Assembly: GCF_004011885.1 (NCBI RefSeq)
Contig: NZ_SBEF01000014.1
Location: forward strand, 24,375 to 88,374
DNA: 64,000 nt
Source: Serratia microhaemolytica
Lineage (GTDB): Bacteria > Pseudomonadota > Gammaproteobacteria > Enterobacterales > Enterobacteriaceae
Reading direction: 5' to 3'
Positions 12,239-21,184 of this stretch are shown here, piece after piece. How positions within the stretch are numbered: position 1 is the stretch's first letter; each line of letters begins with the position of its first letter. The position numbers and the translations under genes are program-made. Below the pieces are notes generated by a model. It ran no database searches. It was given only the letters and a program-made list of their open reading frames with translations, and was not told where the DNA came from.

Positions 12239-14875
12239 ATGAGCACTCAAGCCAGTGGATTGCAATTCACCCTTAGCGCCGGAGGCCAACCGGCAGGCAC
12301 CTTCGCCGTAGTCGATTTCACCCTGCACGAACACTATTCTTCACTGTTTGAACTGGAACTTAACCTCGCCAGCGCCAACCCGGCGGTTGATTTTGATGCG
12401 GTGCTTGATCGCGGGGCGACACTCTCGGTCTGGCGCGACGGCGTGCTGCAACGCACCGTTTCCGGCATTGTCACCTGCTTTCAACAGGGCGACAGCGGCT
12501 TCCAGCAAACCCGCTACCGCATGGAAGTACGCCCCAGCCTGTGGCGCTTGAGCCTGTGCCGTAACTCACGCATCTTCCAGCTTGAGACGATCGAGCAGAT
12601 CATCAGCAAACTGCTGCGTGAAGCGCAAATCGTCGACTATGCCTTTGGCCTGCGCCACCCGCACCCAGCACGCGAATTCTGTGTGCAGTATCAAGAGAGT
12701 GACCTCGCGTTTATCCAGCGCCTGGCCGCCGAAGAGGGCATCTTCTTCTATTTTGAGTTCAACCAGGGCCGCCATACCGTAGTGTTTGCCGATGACTGCG
12801 GCATCATCCGGAAAAAAGCCAGCCTGCCGTACAACCCGAACGTCGCGGCACAAGCCAACGAGTTGTGCGTCAACCGCTTCATTTGCAGCGCGCAAGTGCG
12901 CCCGGCGGAGGTGCAACTGAAGGATCACACCTTCAAAAACCCGCGCTGGGATGCGACATTCACCCAACAGGCCAGCGGTGAAATCGCTCAGCGTCGCAGT
13001 TACCAACAGTTTGATTTTCCTGGTCGCTTCAAAGATCAGCAGCACGGCAAAGACTTCACCCGCTACCGGCTGGAGGCGCTGCGCAACGACGCCCGCTTGG
13101 GGCGCGGCCACAGCAACGACTTCCGCCTGCAACCTGGCATTCTCCTGACGCTGAGCCAGCACCCGCGCGCTGACCTGAACGGCGACTGGCAACTGATCGC
13201 CACCCGCCACAGCGGCCAACAACCGCAAGCGATGGAGCAGGAAGCCGGCGAGCAAGGCACCCACCTCACCAGCGAGTTCCAGTTTATCCCGCGCACCCAG
13301 ACCTGGCGGCCAACGCCACTGCCGAAACCGGTCATCGACGGGCCACATCTGGCCAAGGTAGTCGGCCCCGGCAACGAAGAGATCTTCTGCGATGAACATG
13401 GCCGCATCCGCGTGCAGTTCCGTTGGGATCGCTACGGCAACAGCGACGACCACAGCTCATGCTGGATCCGCGTCAGCCAGCCGTGGGCAGGACAAGGCTG
13501 GGGCATGATCGCCATCCCGCGCGTCGGCCAGGAAGTGGTGATCCACTTCCTGCACGGCGATCCGGATCAACCGATGGTCACCGGCCGCACCTATCATGCG
13601 GTCAACCGCGCCGCGCTGAAACTGCCGATGGCGAAAACCCAGATGGTGCTGCGTAGCAAAACCCACAAAGGCGAAGGCTACAACGAACTGCGCTTTGAAG
13701 ATGCCAAGGGCATGGAAGGCCTATTCCTGCGTGCCCAGCGCGACATGACCACCCAAGTGCTCAACAACCGCGTCACCGAAGTGGGGGCTAACCACATCGA
13801 AACGGTGCGACAAAATCAGCAGATTGAGATTGGCCAACATTATCACTTCACCGCGCACGGCAACCACACCCTCACGGTTCAGGGCGATCAACACACCAAG
13901 ATCAACGGCCAACAGCAACGCACGGTACAACAGGTGCTGGAACTGGCCTCGGCGCGCGGCATTCGGCTGGAGAGCGGCGCATCGGCACTGGAACTGCACG
14001 CCGACGGCCGTATCAGCCTGCACGGCAAAAACTTCAACATTTATGCCACACACAACGGCCAGATCACCGCCAGCCAAGCGCTCGATCTCAACGATGAACA
14101 GCAGCTTGCCGAAGCCAGCCAGTGGATAAAAAATGCGTTTGCTGGCCAGCCATTAACGGTCGAAACCGGCGCTAATGTCACACCGGAAGCGGCTGCCGCG
14201 GCAAGCACCACAGCGGACGGCGAGCACAACCGCACTGAACCGACATTGAGCACACTCAACAGTGCAGCGGTGGGGCGATTGCTGGCCGCCGGTGCGCTGT
14301 ATCACCAAAACCCAGAGACCTTTGCCACTATAGCCGAACAGTTGGGCGGCGAAGCGCTCGACGCTTATCATGCTGATTACCAAGACCCACGCTCCCAGGA
14401 GGCCATCAGCCAGCTCTCAACCTTGGTCGATTTTGTCCCGGTGGTCGGCGATATTAAAGGCTTTGCCGAAGCGGAAGACACGCTCGATTTTCTCGCTGCC
14501 GCCATCGGCGTGATCCCGGTTGTCGGCGACGCCGCTGGCAAAGCGCTGAAAGCAGCGAAACAAGCACTGAAAAAAGGCGATAAGCTGAATCAAAAGCAAG
14601 AAAGTGCTATCAAAAAGATTGATAACACAATAAAACACTCCATAAAGGACCATGATATTACTGGAACACTTAAAGATATGGAGGGGACACCTGTACCCAA
14701 AAAGGAAGGAGGATATTGGGATCACATGCAAGAAATGCAAAATACACTGAGGGGATTAAGGAAGCATGCAGACACACTGAAAAATGTAAATAATCCAGAT
14801 GCTCAGGCAGCATATAACAGAGCAACCAATGCCATCAATAGAATTGAATCCGCAATAAAGGGGTATGGTATATGA
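12239..14875 (+). CDS. vgrG: Orphan VgrG spike protein with C-terminal toxin domain (evolved VgrG)
   Basis: VgrG trimers form the puncturing tip of type VI secretion systems, and evolved VgrGs carry an effector at the C-terminus. The 878-residue product starts at [10 protein letters not shown] (12239), preceded by CAGGGAACGGGAAC. It has the gp27-like base to about residue 370, then the gp5 OB-fold segment ([36 protein letters not shown]) and a beta-helix region to about 640. From about 730 a hydrophobic pre-toxin segment appears with two similar motifs, [13 protein letters not shown] and [15 protein letters not shown] charged tail from about 783 contains [18 protein letters not shown], which resembles polymorphic toxin type 28 (Ntox28, a predicted RNase); that match is from memory. 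The core is very GC-rich (42 of 60 bases in 13081-13140) and the tail AT-rich (24 of 60 in 14761-14820). No other T6SS gene is in the window. Confidence 0.92.
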   Translation: MSTQASGLQFTLSAGGQPAGTFAVVDFTLHEHYSSLFELELNLASANPAVDFDAVLDRGATLSVWRDGVLQRTVSGIVTCFQQGDSGFQQTRYRMEVRPSLWRLSLCRNSRIFQLETIEQIISKLLREAQIVDYAFGLRHPHPAREFCVQYQESDLAFIQRLAAEEGIFFYFEFNQGRHTVVFADDCGIIRKKASLPYNPNVAAQANELCVNRFICSAQVRPAEVQLKDHTFKNPRWDATFTQQASGEIAQRRSYQQFDFPGRFKDQQHGKDFTRYRLEALRNDARLGRGHSNDFRLQPGILLTLSQHPRADLNGDWQLIATRHSGQQPQAMEQEAGEQGTHLTSEFQFIPRTQTWRPTPLPKPVIDGPHLAKVVGPGNEEIFCDEHGRIRVQFRWDRYGNSDDHSSCWIRVSQPWAGQGWGMIAIPRVGQEVVIHFLHGDPDQPMVTGRTYHAVNRAALKLPMAKTQMVLRSKTHKGEGYNELRFEDAKGMEGLFLRAQRDMTTQVLNNRVTEVGANHIETVRQNQQIEIGQHYHFTAHGNHTLTVQGDQHTKINGQQQRTVQQVLELASARGIRLESGASALELHADGRISLHGKNFNIYATHNGQITASQALDLNDEQQLAEASQWIKNAFAGQPLTVETGANVTPEAAAAASTTADGEHNRTEPTLSTLNSAAVGRLLAAGALYHQNPETFATIAEQLGGEALDAYHADYQDPRSQEAISQLSTLVDFVPVVGDIKGFAEAEDTLDFLAAAIGVIPVVGDAAGKALKAAKQALKKGDKLNQKQESAIKKIDNTIKHSIKDHDITGTLKDMEGTPVPKKEGGYWDHMQEMQNTLRGLRKHADTLKNVNNPDAQAAYNRATNAINRIESAIKGYGI

Positions 14876-15258
14876 CAACTTTCCGTGACTTGTTAGGAAA
14901 CATAAATTCAACGAAAGAACCTAGCCGACAGTCTTCACTTGAATTGTGGTTTGAACAGATTATCGACATACCTATCGATAGTCTAGATGTAGAGGATATT
15001 TGCCGTGCGATCCGACAAAAACTGTGTATTGCTCAATTGATGCCAAGGGTATTGACGATAATTGATGAGAATCCATTAGCCGGTGAATACTATGATGGAG
15101 AACTTATAGCTGCTCTATCAACGATTAAAAGAGAGGAACTGGAGGATAAGGAACATATTTTTATACAGATAAAGCAACTTATAAATGCGTTGGATCTTCT
15201 GACTATTGATGAGGATGTACGGAAGGATATATTAAAAATAAATAAAATAATCAGTTAG
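14872..15258 (+). CDS. Probable immunity protein for the VgrG toxin tail (CdiI-like)
   Basis: This 128-residue acidic, helical-looking protein has no signal or membrane segment, as expected for a cytoplasmic antidote. Its ATG overlaps the vgrG stop (ATGA at 14872-14875), so toxin and antidote are translationally coupled. The central segment [20 protein letters not shown] followed by [16 protein letters not shown] matches what I remember of the contact-dependent growth inhibition immunity (CdiI-type) family. The gene is AT-rich (19 G+C of 60 in 15121-15180), like the toxin tail and unlike the vgrG core, so tail and immunity gene probably arrived together. Assignment as immunity combines overlap, family resemblance and context. 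Confidence 0.75.
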   Translation: MTTFRDLLGNINSTKEPSRQSSLELWFEQIIDIPIDSLDVEDICRAIRQKLCIAQLMPRVLTIIDENPLAGEYYDGELIAALSTIKREELEDKEHIFIQIKQLINALDLLTIDEDVRKDILKINKIIS

Positions 15259-15295
15259 TTACCAAAATATCAAGCCTGCAGCTTAGGGGGTTGCT

Positions 15296-15444
15296 CAGGG
15301 CAAGATTACGAATATTTTTTAACCAACGCAATGGCAGTATTGACGTAAATTGTAGAGCATGATCTTATACTCTCTTGGGGAGACAATCATGTACCTTGAT
15401 GCATTTATTCAACATTTTTCAGAAATCGAAGACAGTCGTCAATC
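15296..15444 (+). mobile_element. 5' remnant of an ISAs1-family (H-repeat) insertion sequence
   Basis: The segment opens with the end sequence CAGGGCAAGATTACGAA and, after about 90 bp, an ATG at 15389 begins the first residues of an H-repeat/ISAs1 transposase. The element is cut at 15444-15445, where the miniature element starts. ISAs1-family ends begin CAGGG, which agrees. H-repeats are classically found beside Rhs elements, which are polymorphic toxins like the VgrG tail here. No right end of the same element is visible other than that of the miniature element at 15717. Confidence 0.7.
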
Positions 15445-15460
15445 CAGGGCAAACGCATGA
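15389..15460 (+). pseudogene. Truncated ISAs1-family transposase, N-terminal 18-19 residues
   Basis: The frame reads MYLDAFIQHFSEIEDSRQS and then runs into the end of the miniature element, stopping at TGA 15458-15460 after 23 residues. The motif of a short helix followed by FSEIEDSRQ or similar is the N-terminal signature of H-repeat-associated DDE transposases. All catalytic parts are missing, so it is non-functional. Confidence 0.7.
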
Positions 15461-15717
15461 ACGTTTTTTAATCGATTATTAACTAAAGTTTGTTCTGTGC
15501 CACAATACGAGGGGCCAGGTAGTTCCCTCCCCTTAATAAGGGGAGGGTTAGGGTGGGGTGTTAACGCATTTGATTATTTTGAAATACCCCCTCCCAGCCT
15601 CCCCCTTTGCAGGGGGAGGAGCGAGACAATGCTTTTGCTTTGATAAGGGGAAAAACATCAACACGTGCTCAGGTCAAATACTGTTTTTGGTTAAAAAACG
15701 TTCGTGATCTTGCCCTG
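15445..15717 (+). mobile_element. Miniature inverted-repeat element (273 bp), copy 1
   Basis: The element has imperfect terminal inverted repeats. The left end reads CAGGGCAAACGCATGAACG and the complement of the right end reads CAGGGCAAGATCACGAACG, both followed by TTTTTTAA. Inside are two strong hairpins, CCCTCCCCTTA...AAGGGGAGGG near 15520 and CCTCCCCCTTTGCAGGGGGAGG near 15600. It has no coding capacity. A second copy lies inverted at 63023-63454, which defines the ends. The right end is closer to the ISAs1 end at 15296 (28 of 31 positions) than to its own left end, so the element probably uses an ISAs1-type transposase. I see no convincing target duplication; only TGCT is shared by 15292-15295 and 15718-15721. 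Confidence 0.8.
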
Positions 15718-15834
15718 TGCTGATTACCGAGACTCCATTCAAATGAGGTAATTAGCCAACTCTCAACCTTGGCCGATTTTGTCCCGGTGGTCGGTGATAT
15801 TAAAGGCTTTGCCGAAGCGGGAGACACGCCTTAA
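15718..15834 (+). pseudogene. Remnant of a second VgrG C-terminus (pre-toxin segment)
   Basis: Homology to vgrG begins at the first base after the miniature element (TGCTGATTACC, as at 14371 in vgrG) and runs about 115 bp. After a one-base deletion the frame reads [20 protein letters not shown], almost identical to the residues around 720-740 of the intact VgrG, and then stops at TAA 15832-15834. It is a displaced 3' piece of a VgrG-like gene that has lost its toxin part. The downstream bases to 15950 show no homology I can detect. Confidence 0.85.
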
Positions 15835-15953
15835 GAGCTGTTTGGCGCGGCTGCTAGCGATTGTTTGATTGACGGCTTGGCAGTGGCTATTTCAATGCTT
15901 TCTAGTGAGTTAATTATCACCCAGTCAAGGTGCAATCCCATTCGGTCGTTTGG

Positions 15954-16865
15954 TTACAGCCACTTCTCATCGCGACAGAAAGAGACACTCATCCATAAAG
16001 TTAACCCGGGTTGTTGTACTGATTGTGAAATATGTTCACGAATGCTATCTAACTCACTAATACCAATATGCTCTAGTGCTTCAGGCAGTACTACATAGAC
16101 TTCGAGAAACATGCCGCGACCAATGCGGGTTACGTAGTGAGAATAGGTGATGAAACCGTAACGTTGGCTGAGCTGCTGCATTAACTGTTCTACCTGGTTA
16201 TCCAAGTCAGTTGGTGTGATCAGTAATACTTCTTTGATCGCGTTGAAAACAATTTTGGCTGGGGTGGGGATCACAAACAGGATCAGGACAGCCAGTATAA
16301 CTGAGTCGACATACGGGATCAGGTAAGCATAGTGTGTCCGTTGTAGCAGCCAGGCGAGCGAGAAAGCGCAGAAAATGGCACCACTGATTGCGGTGGAGAT
16401 TAGCCATCCTTTGATGTCTAACTCAATAATTGGCGAGGATATTTGGTCATTGGCCTGTTTTTGTTTAATAAAAATCAGCAAACAGATTACTGTGACTGCG
16501 AAGGAGTAACTCATCGCCCAACCCAGGTCAAACGGATTGCCACCTTCAAGCAGGCTTTTTATTGCGTTAATAAAGGCATAGAAACAGAGTAAGATCAGTA
16601 AACTGCCATTAAAAACCAGCACCAGTGGCTCAATATGCCAAAAACCATACTGAAAGCGACGACTGGTCGGGTTCTGTTCGATGAGTCTCAGTACAAATAG
16701 CGCCAGGCTTGATAATACCGCATCCAGAATGGAGAACATCCCATCGAACATGATTGATTGTGAACCGGTTATCAATCCGAAGGAAACACTTAGACAGGCG
16801 ATAGCGATTGCACCAGAGATCGAACGTTTTAATAACTGCTGTTCACGCTGAGTATTGGATACCAT
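15954..16865 (-). CDS. Cation diffusion facilitator family transporter
   Basis: This 303-residue inner-membrane protein has about six membrane segments and a soluble C-terminal domain. Membrane segment 2 carries the paired acidic residues of metal site A (MFDGMFSILDAV), and segment 5 carries YVDSVILAVL. The segment RRFQYGFWHIEPLVLVFNGS is typical of a CDF subfamily of unknown metal preference. CDF proteins exchange Zn, Fe, Mn or similar divalent cations for protons. I choose the ATG at 16865 (MVSNTQREQQ), which has AGGGG a few bases upstream, over the in-frame start at 16913. pssA lies behind it on the same strand after 142 bp. Confidence 0.85.
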   Translation of the reverse strand: MVSNTQREQQLLKRSISGAIAIACLSVSFGLITGSQSIMFDGMFSILDAVLSSLALFVLRLIEQNPTSRRFQYGFWHIEPLVLVFNGSLLILLCFYAFINAIKSLLEGGNPFDLGWAMSYSFAVTVICLLIFIKQKQANDQISSPIIELDIKGWLISTAISGAIFCAFSLAWLLQRTHYAYLIPYVDSVILAVLILFVIPTPAKIVFNAIKEVLLITPTDLDNQVEQLMQQLSQRYGFITYSHYVTRIGRGMFLEVYVVLPEALEHIGISELDSIREHISQSVQQPGLTLWMSVSFCRDEKWL

Positions 16866-16961
16866 TGGAAGCCCCTTTTTAGCCAGGCTGGAGGGATTCT
16901 GACCGATTGGCAACGGTTTTTATCAGCAGATGCGGCAAGTCAATTACGTTGCAATCGGCAA

Positions 16962-16986
16962 ACCCGGTGTGCAGTGGAGACCGGGT
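16962..16986 (-). terminator. Possible terminator after pssA
   Basis: An inverted repeat ACCCGGT...ACCGGGT lies about 20 bp downstream of the pssA stop on the minus strand and is followed only by TTTG. The short U-run makes it a weak intrinsic terminator at best. Confidence 0.35.
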
Positions 16987-17007
16987 GGCAGGTATAGTGT
17001 AGCTGTT

Positions 17008-18363
17008 TTACAGAATGCGGCGAATCAAACGGTCAATGCGGATACGGCGTAATCGCCGGATCAGTTTACGTACTTTATCCGGGTATTTATCGATTGACTG
17101 AAGATCAATGTAGTGAGTGACTAGCGTGGTGTGAGTGCGGATCATCGCCAGTTCTTGTTGGCGTTGTTGCTGTAGCTCCAGTTTGGGATCATGGATCAGG
17201 ATTGCATTTTCCAGATCCAACCGCCAGGCGCGTGGATTCAGATTATTCCCTGTGATCAGTTGCCACTTTTCATCCACCCATACCCCCTTCAAGTGGTAGC
17301 TATTATCACCGTCTTTCCACAATCGGACTATCAATTGTCCGCTATAGACGTAGCGTTGTAAGCGGCTCAAAAAGCGGCGTAGATTGATTTCGTACAGGTA
17401 GGGCAGTGCGCCAATAATCTTAAAAGGCTGATCTTCTGGAATGTAGAAGTCGTTAGCGCTCTTGTCACCAACGATAATCTCAACCTGTTTGCCTTCTCGC
17501 AGTAACGAGACAATGGTGCGTACCAATGTTGAGGGAAGATTGAAGTAAGGGGTGCAGAGTGTCAGCTTCTGCTCTGTGCTGGCCATCAAATGGTAGATGG
17601 TCTTATTGAGTAGGCTTGGTTTTCCCAAGCCTACCAGCGGTGTCACTGCTAGCTCTTCGTTACTGGCATTTGATTGGAACTGGTAGTTAGCACTGCGCAA
17701 ATTTAGCCTGAGCTGGCGGATCTCATTTTTCAATTCACTATTTGTTGCTCGCTTGGCACGATCGAGCGGCTGTACCGCTGCGCTAGTGAGTAGGTGTTGC
17801 TTGATGTAGCGACAGAAAGTCTCGGCTAACGTTGGGTTCGTGAGCAATTGGTAGCGATCGTAGCGATATTTCTCATGTTGATGCAGGTAGACATCATTGA
17901 TGCTGGCACCACTGTAAATAACGGTATCATCAACGATAAATCCCTTCAGGTGTAACACACCCAAGGCTTCGCGCGTATTGACGGGTACACCATAGATGGG
18001 TACCGAAAGCGCCGGGTATTCTGCCGCTAGGCGGTAATACCAGTCGGCGTTGGTGTCGCTGGCTGCTGCACCAATTCGCCCACGCTGTGCGCGGTGCCAG
18101 TCAACCAGCACACAGATATCTAATTCGGGGCGCTGCTGTTTGGCTTGATACAGTGCATTCAGGATCTCTCGGCCAGCATCATCGTGCTCCAGATAGAGCG
18201 CAACCAGATAGATGCGGTTGCTAGCACAGGCGATAGCGGAGAGCAGCGTAGTGCGAAAATCGGCTGCAGTGTACAGGGTATCGGCATCGGCCGCTGCCTG
18301 AGTCAGTTTTGGCAGTTGTGCCAGGTGTTGTTGATGTTTGCTACGTTTGAATTTTGACAACAT
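17008..18363 (-). CDS. pssA: CDP-diacylglycerol--serine O-phosphatidyltransferase
   Basis: PssA makes phosphatidylserine from CDP-diacylglycerol and serine, the first committed step to phosphatidylethanolamine, and associates peripherally with ribosomes and membrane. The start MLSKFKRSKHQQHLAQLPK at 18363 gives 451 residues, the E. coli length; the frame extends to 18483 but that part is not conserved. Both phospholipase D-type motifs are present: HLKGFIVDDTVIYSGAS and HLKGVWVDEKWQLITGNN. The C-terminus is very basic (RKLIRRLRRIRIDRLIRR), fitting contact with membrane or ribosome. hrpB is divergent, with 204 bp between the two starts. Confidence 0.97.
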   Translation of the reverse strand: MLSKFKRSKHQQHLAQLPKLTQAAADADTLYTAADFRTTLLSAIACASNRIYLVALYLEHDDAGREILNALYQAKQQRPELDICVLVDWHRAQRGRIGAAASDTNADWYYRLAAEYPALSVPIYGVPVNTREALGVLHLKGFIVDDTVIYSGASINDVYLHQHEKYRYDRYQLLTNPTLAETFCRYIKQHLLTSAAVQPLDRAKRATNSELKNEIRQLRLNLRSANYQFQSNASNEELAVTPLVGLGKPSLLNKTIYHLMASTEQKLTLCTPYFNLPSTLVRTIVSLLREGKQVEIIVGDKSANDFYIPEDQPFKIIGALPYLYEINLRRFLSRLQRYVYSGQLIVRLWKDGDNSYHLKGVWVDEKWQLITGNNLNPRAWRLDLENAILIHDPKLELQQQRQQELAMIRTHTTLVTHYIDLQSIDKYPDKVRKLIRRLRRIRIDRLIRRIL

Positions 18364-18567
18364 CACAGCGCGCTTCTTCTCTCTTGTTTGACCGGCCAGA
18401 CTATCAGCAGCATTAAAGCATTTTTCAGCCCGTTTGACGATAGTATCATTAGTGCGGTCAATTCGGTTATGTTTTGCTGTCAATCTCTGCCAAGTTGCAC
18501 CATTGCTATGTTATAGCAGTGAAATGTACCATGCGTAACTATTGGCTAGCGCAACACGGGAACTGTC

Positions 18568-21006
18568 ATGTCTCCTCTTCCAATTAATACGATTATTGAT
18601 CAATTGCTGTTGGCTTTGCAGTCGGCACGGCAAGTGTTGCTCCATGCTCCCACTGGCGCGGGAAAATCCACCTGGCTGCCTCTACAGATCTTGGCAAGTG
18701 CTGCGCTACCAGGGCGGATTATTATGCTGGAACCGAGACGGCTGGCTGCTAAGAGTGTCGCGTGTCGTTTGGCACAACAGTTGGGGGAGCAGCCTGGTGA
18801 AACCGTGGGTTACCGACTGCGAGCAGAAAGTAAAGTAGGTAGACAAACACGTCTCGAGGTGGTGACTGAGGGTATTTTGACGCGCATGTTGCAGCAGGAT
18901 GCTGAGTTAACCGGTGTTAGTTTGGTGATCTTGGATGAATTTCACGAGCGCAGTTTACAGGCCGATTTGGCATTGGCGCTGTTGCTTGATGTGCAGCAGG
19001 GGCTACGTGACGATCTTAAACTGTTGATCATGTCTGCCACGCTGGATGATTCCCGGCTCTCACAACGATTACCGCAAGCGCCATTGCTGGTTTCTACTGG
19101 GCGCAGTTATCCCGTCGAGCGCTGTTACCAGCCTTTAGCCCCGCATCAACGATTGGAAGAAGGCGCGGCACAGGCAGTAAAGCGCTTAATGGCGCAACAA
19201 CCGGGATCACTGCTGCTGTTTTTACCTGGAGTTACGCAGATCCTGCGGGTATTGGCGTTGTTACGAGATAATCTGCCGACTGATGTCGATCTTTGTCCGT
19301 TGTATGGTGCGTTACCGCTTTCTCAACAGCAGCAGGCAATTCAGCCTGCGTTAGCCGGACGACGTAAGGTGGTGTTGGCAACCAATATTGCTGAAACCAG
19401 TTTGACTATTGAGGGGATCACGCTGGTGATCGACTGCGGGTTTGAGCATGTCGCTCACTATGACGAACGTAGCGGCCTGACACGGCTCAGCAGTCAGCGT
19501 ATTAGCCAATCTGCTATGAGCCAGCGTGCCGGTCGTGCCGGGCGGTTAGCTGCGGGCATCTGTTGGCACTTATTGAGCAAACAGCAGGCCGAACGGGCGA
19601 TAGCACAGCCAGTACCGGAGATATTGCGTAGTGATTTAACTGGGTTTTGGTTGGAACTGTTAGCTTGGGGCTGTGTCGATATCACGCAACTCAGTTGGCT
19701 GGATCCACCGGCTGAAACAGCGTTAGCATCAGCGCGTGAACTGTTACAGCGTTTGGCTGCGGTGGATGCACAAGGCAAGTTAACCGCTAAAGGGCGGTGG
19801 ATGGTGGATTTAGGATGTGAGCCACGATTAGCCGCGATGCTGTTGGCTGGCATTCATCACGGTGCTGATGGGGTAGCAACAGCAGCACTGCTGGTGGCAT
19901 TACTGGAAGAGCCACCACGCGCAGGACAGATTGATGTGGCTTACTGGTTACATCATCCACAACCACATTGGCAGCGTCGAGCTAGCCAATTGATTAAACG
20001 CTGTGTCATGCCAACTGGACAGGTTAATATGGCGCTGGCCGAATTACTGTTAGTACATGCTTTCAGTGATCGCATTGCGCAACAGCGTGGTCAGGATGGG
20101 CGCTATCGCCTGGCGAATGGTTTAGGCGCGGTGATGGACGCAGATGATGCGCTGTCACAGCAGCGTTGGTTAGTTGTGCCGACACTATTGCAGGGGCATA
20201 ACACGCCAGATGCCCGTATTTTGTTAGCATTACCACTGGCGATTGAGCGCTTGGTGAGCCAGTTACCAGAAATCGTCAGTTGCCAGACCCGCGTTGAATG
20301 GGATGAAAATAAAGGCACATTACGTGCTTGGCAACGTCAGCAAGTGGGATGTTTGACGTTACATAGCCAACCATTAGCCAAACCTTCCGCGCAACAGTTG
20401 CAACAAGCGTTAATACATTGGGTGCGCAATCAGGGGCTGAATGTGCTTAACTGGGATGTTCAAGCCTGTCAGCTAAGGCTACGCGTACAGTGTGCGCAAC
20501 GTTGGCTGCCAGAATATGTTTGGCCCGCCATGGATGATGCGTCATTACTTGCCCGGTTAACTGATTGGTTGTCTCCTGCTCTGCATGGTGTACATAATCT
20601 GCACCAGCTCAGGCAGGTGAATGTTGCCCACGCGTTGGCTCAGTTGCTTGACTGGCAGCAGAAGCAACGGTTGGATAATGCCTTACCTACCCACTGCAAT
20701 GTTGCCACTGGTAGTCGGTTGCCAATCACTTATCATGCAGATAAACCGCCAGTGTTAGCAGTACGTTTGCAAGAGATGTTTGGTGAACAGAGTAATCCAA
20801 CAGTGGCGGAAGGGAGAGTGGTGCTGGTGCTTGAGTTACTGTCGCCTGCTTATCGGCCATTGCAGATCACGCGTGATCTGGCTGCGTTTTGGCGCGGGGC
20901 ATATGCAGACGTGCAGAAAGAGATGAAAGGGCGCTATCCCAAGCATTTATGGCCAGATGATCCCGCACACACGGCTCCGACCAGACGTACCAAAAAAAAT
21001 CAATAA
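18568..21006 (+). CDS. hrpB: ATP-dependent helicase HrpB
   Basis: HrpB is a DEAH-family helicase of uncertain physiological role. The 812-residue product compares with 809 in E. coli. Visible motifs are Walker A APTGAGKSTWLPLQ at about 27-40, motif II DEFHERS (a DEFH variant of DEAH), motif III MSATL, motif V TNIAETSLTIEG and motif VI QRAGRAGR. The C-terminal HrpB domain ends KEMKGRYPKHLWPDDPAHTA. mrcB follows after 178 bp, the same order as in E. coli. Confidence 0.96.
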   Translation: MSPLPINTIIDQLLLALQSARQVLLHAPTGAGKSTWLPLQILASAALPGRIIMLEPRRLAAKSVACRLAQQLGEQPGETVGYRLRAESKVGRQTRLEVVTEGILTRMLQQDAELTGVSLVILDEFHERSLQADLALALLLDVQQGLRDDLKLLIMSATLDDSRLSQRLPQAPLLVSTGRSYPVERCYQPLAPHQRLEEGAAQAVKRLMAQQPGSLLLFLPGVTQILRVLALLRDNLPTDVDLCPLYGALPLSQQQQAIQPALAGRRKVVLATNIAETSLTIEGITLVIDCGFEHVAHYDERSGLTRLSSQRISQSAMSQRAGRAGRLAAGICWHLLSKQQAERAIAQPVPEILRSDLTGFWLELLAWGCVDITQLSWLDPPAETALASARELLQRLAAVDAQGKLTAKGRWMVDLGCEPRLAAMLLAGIHHGADGVATAALLVALLEEPPRAGQIDVAYWLHHPQPHWQRRASQLIKRCVMPTGQVNMALAELLLVHAFSDRIAQQRGQDGRYRLANGLGAVMDADDALSQQRWLVVPTLLQGHNTPDARILLALPLAIERLVSQLPEIVSCQTRVEWDENKGTLRAWQRQQVGCLTLHSQPLAKPSAQQLQQALIHWVRNQGLNVLNWDVQACQLRLRVQCAQRWLPEYVWPAMDDASLLARLTDWLSPALHGVHNLHQLRQVNVAHALAQLLDWQQKQRLDNALPTHCNVATGSRLPITYHADKPPVLAVRLQEMFGEQSNPTVAEGRVVLVLELLSPAYRPLQITRDLAAFWRGAYADVQKEMKGRYPKHLWPDDPAHTAPTRRTKKNQ

Positions 21007-21050
21007 TCAACATATTGCCCCACCTGTTTTGTGGTGGCTAATGGCCGGTT

Positions 21051-21098
21051 TTCGGCTGGTAGTAAAGTCGGATAGTAGCAAATTCGGCTGGTAGTAAA
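21051..21098 (+). repeat. Two direct copies of a 16-bp sequence between hrpB and mrcB
   Basis: TTCGGCTGGTAGTAAA occurs at 21051-21066 and again at 21083-21098, a 32-bp period, upstream of the mrcB start. It may be a local duplication or part of the promoter region; no known operator matches it to my knowledge. Confidence 0.6.
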
Positions 21099-21184
21099 AC
21101 AGGTTCCTGTTGCATTGCAATGGGTGTCAACCAATATCAGGATAAATATGATTAAGTTAGTAACTTGTGTTCGAGGAGTCAGCC

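Noticed and set aside
12566..13453. Long open frame (295 codons) on the minus strand within vgrG
   Set aside because: It is antisense to the GC-rich vgrG core, where high G+C suppresses stop codons. The product is Val/Ala-rich and low in family-like motifs, and there is no ribosome site.
15430..15730. Target-site duplication around the first miniature element
   Set aside because: Flanks at 15444 and 15718 do not repeat each other. The only shared bases are TGCT at 15292-15295 and 15718-15721, too short to count.
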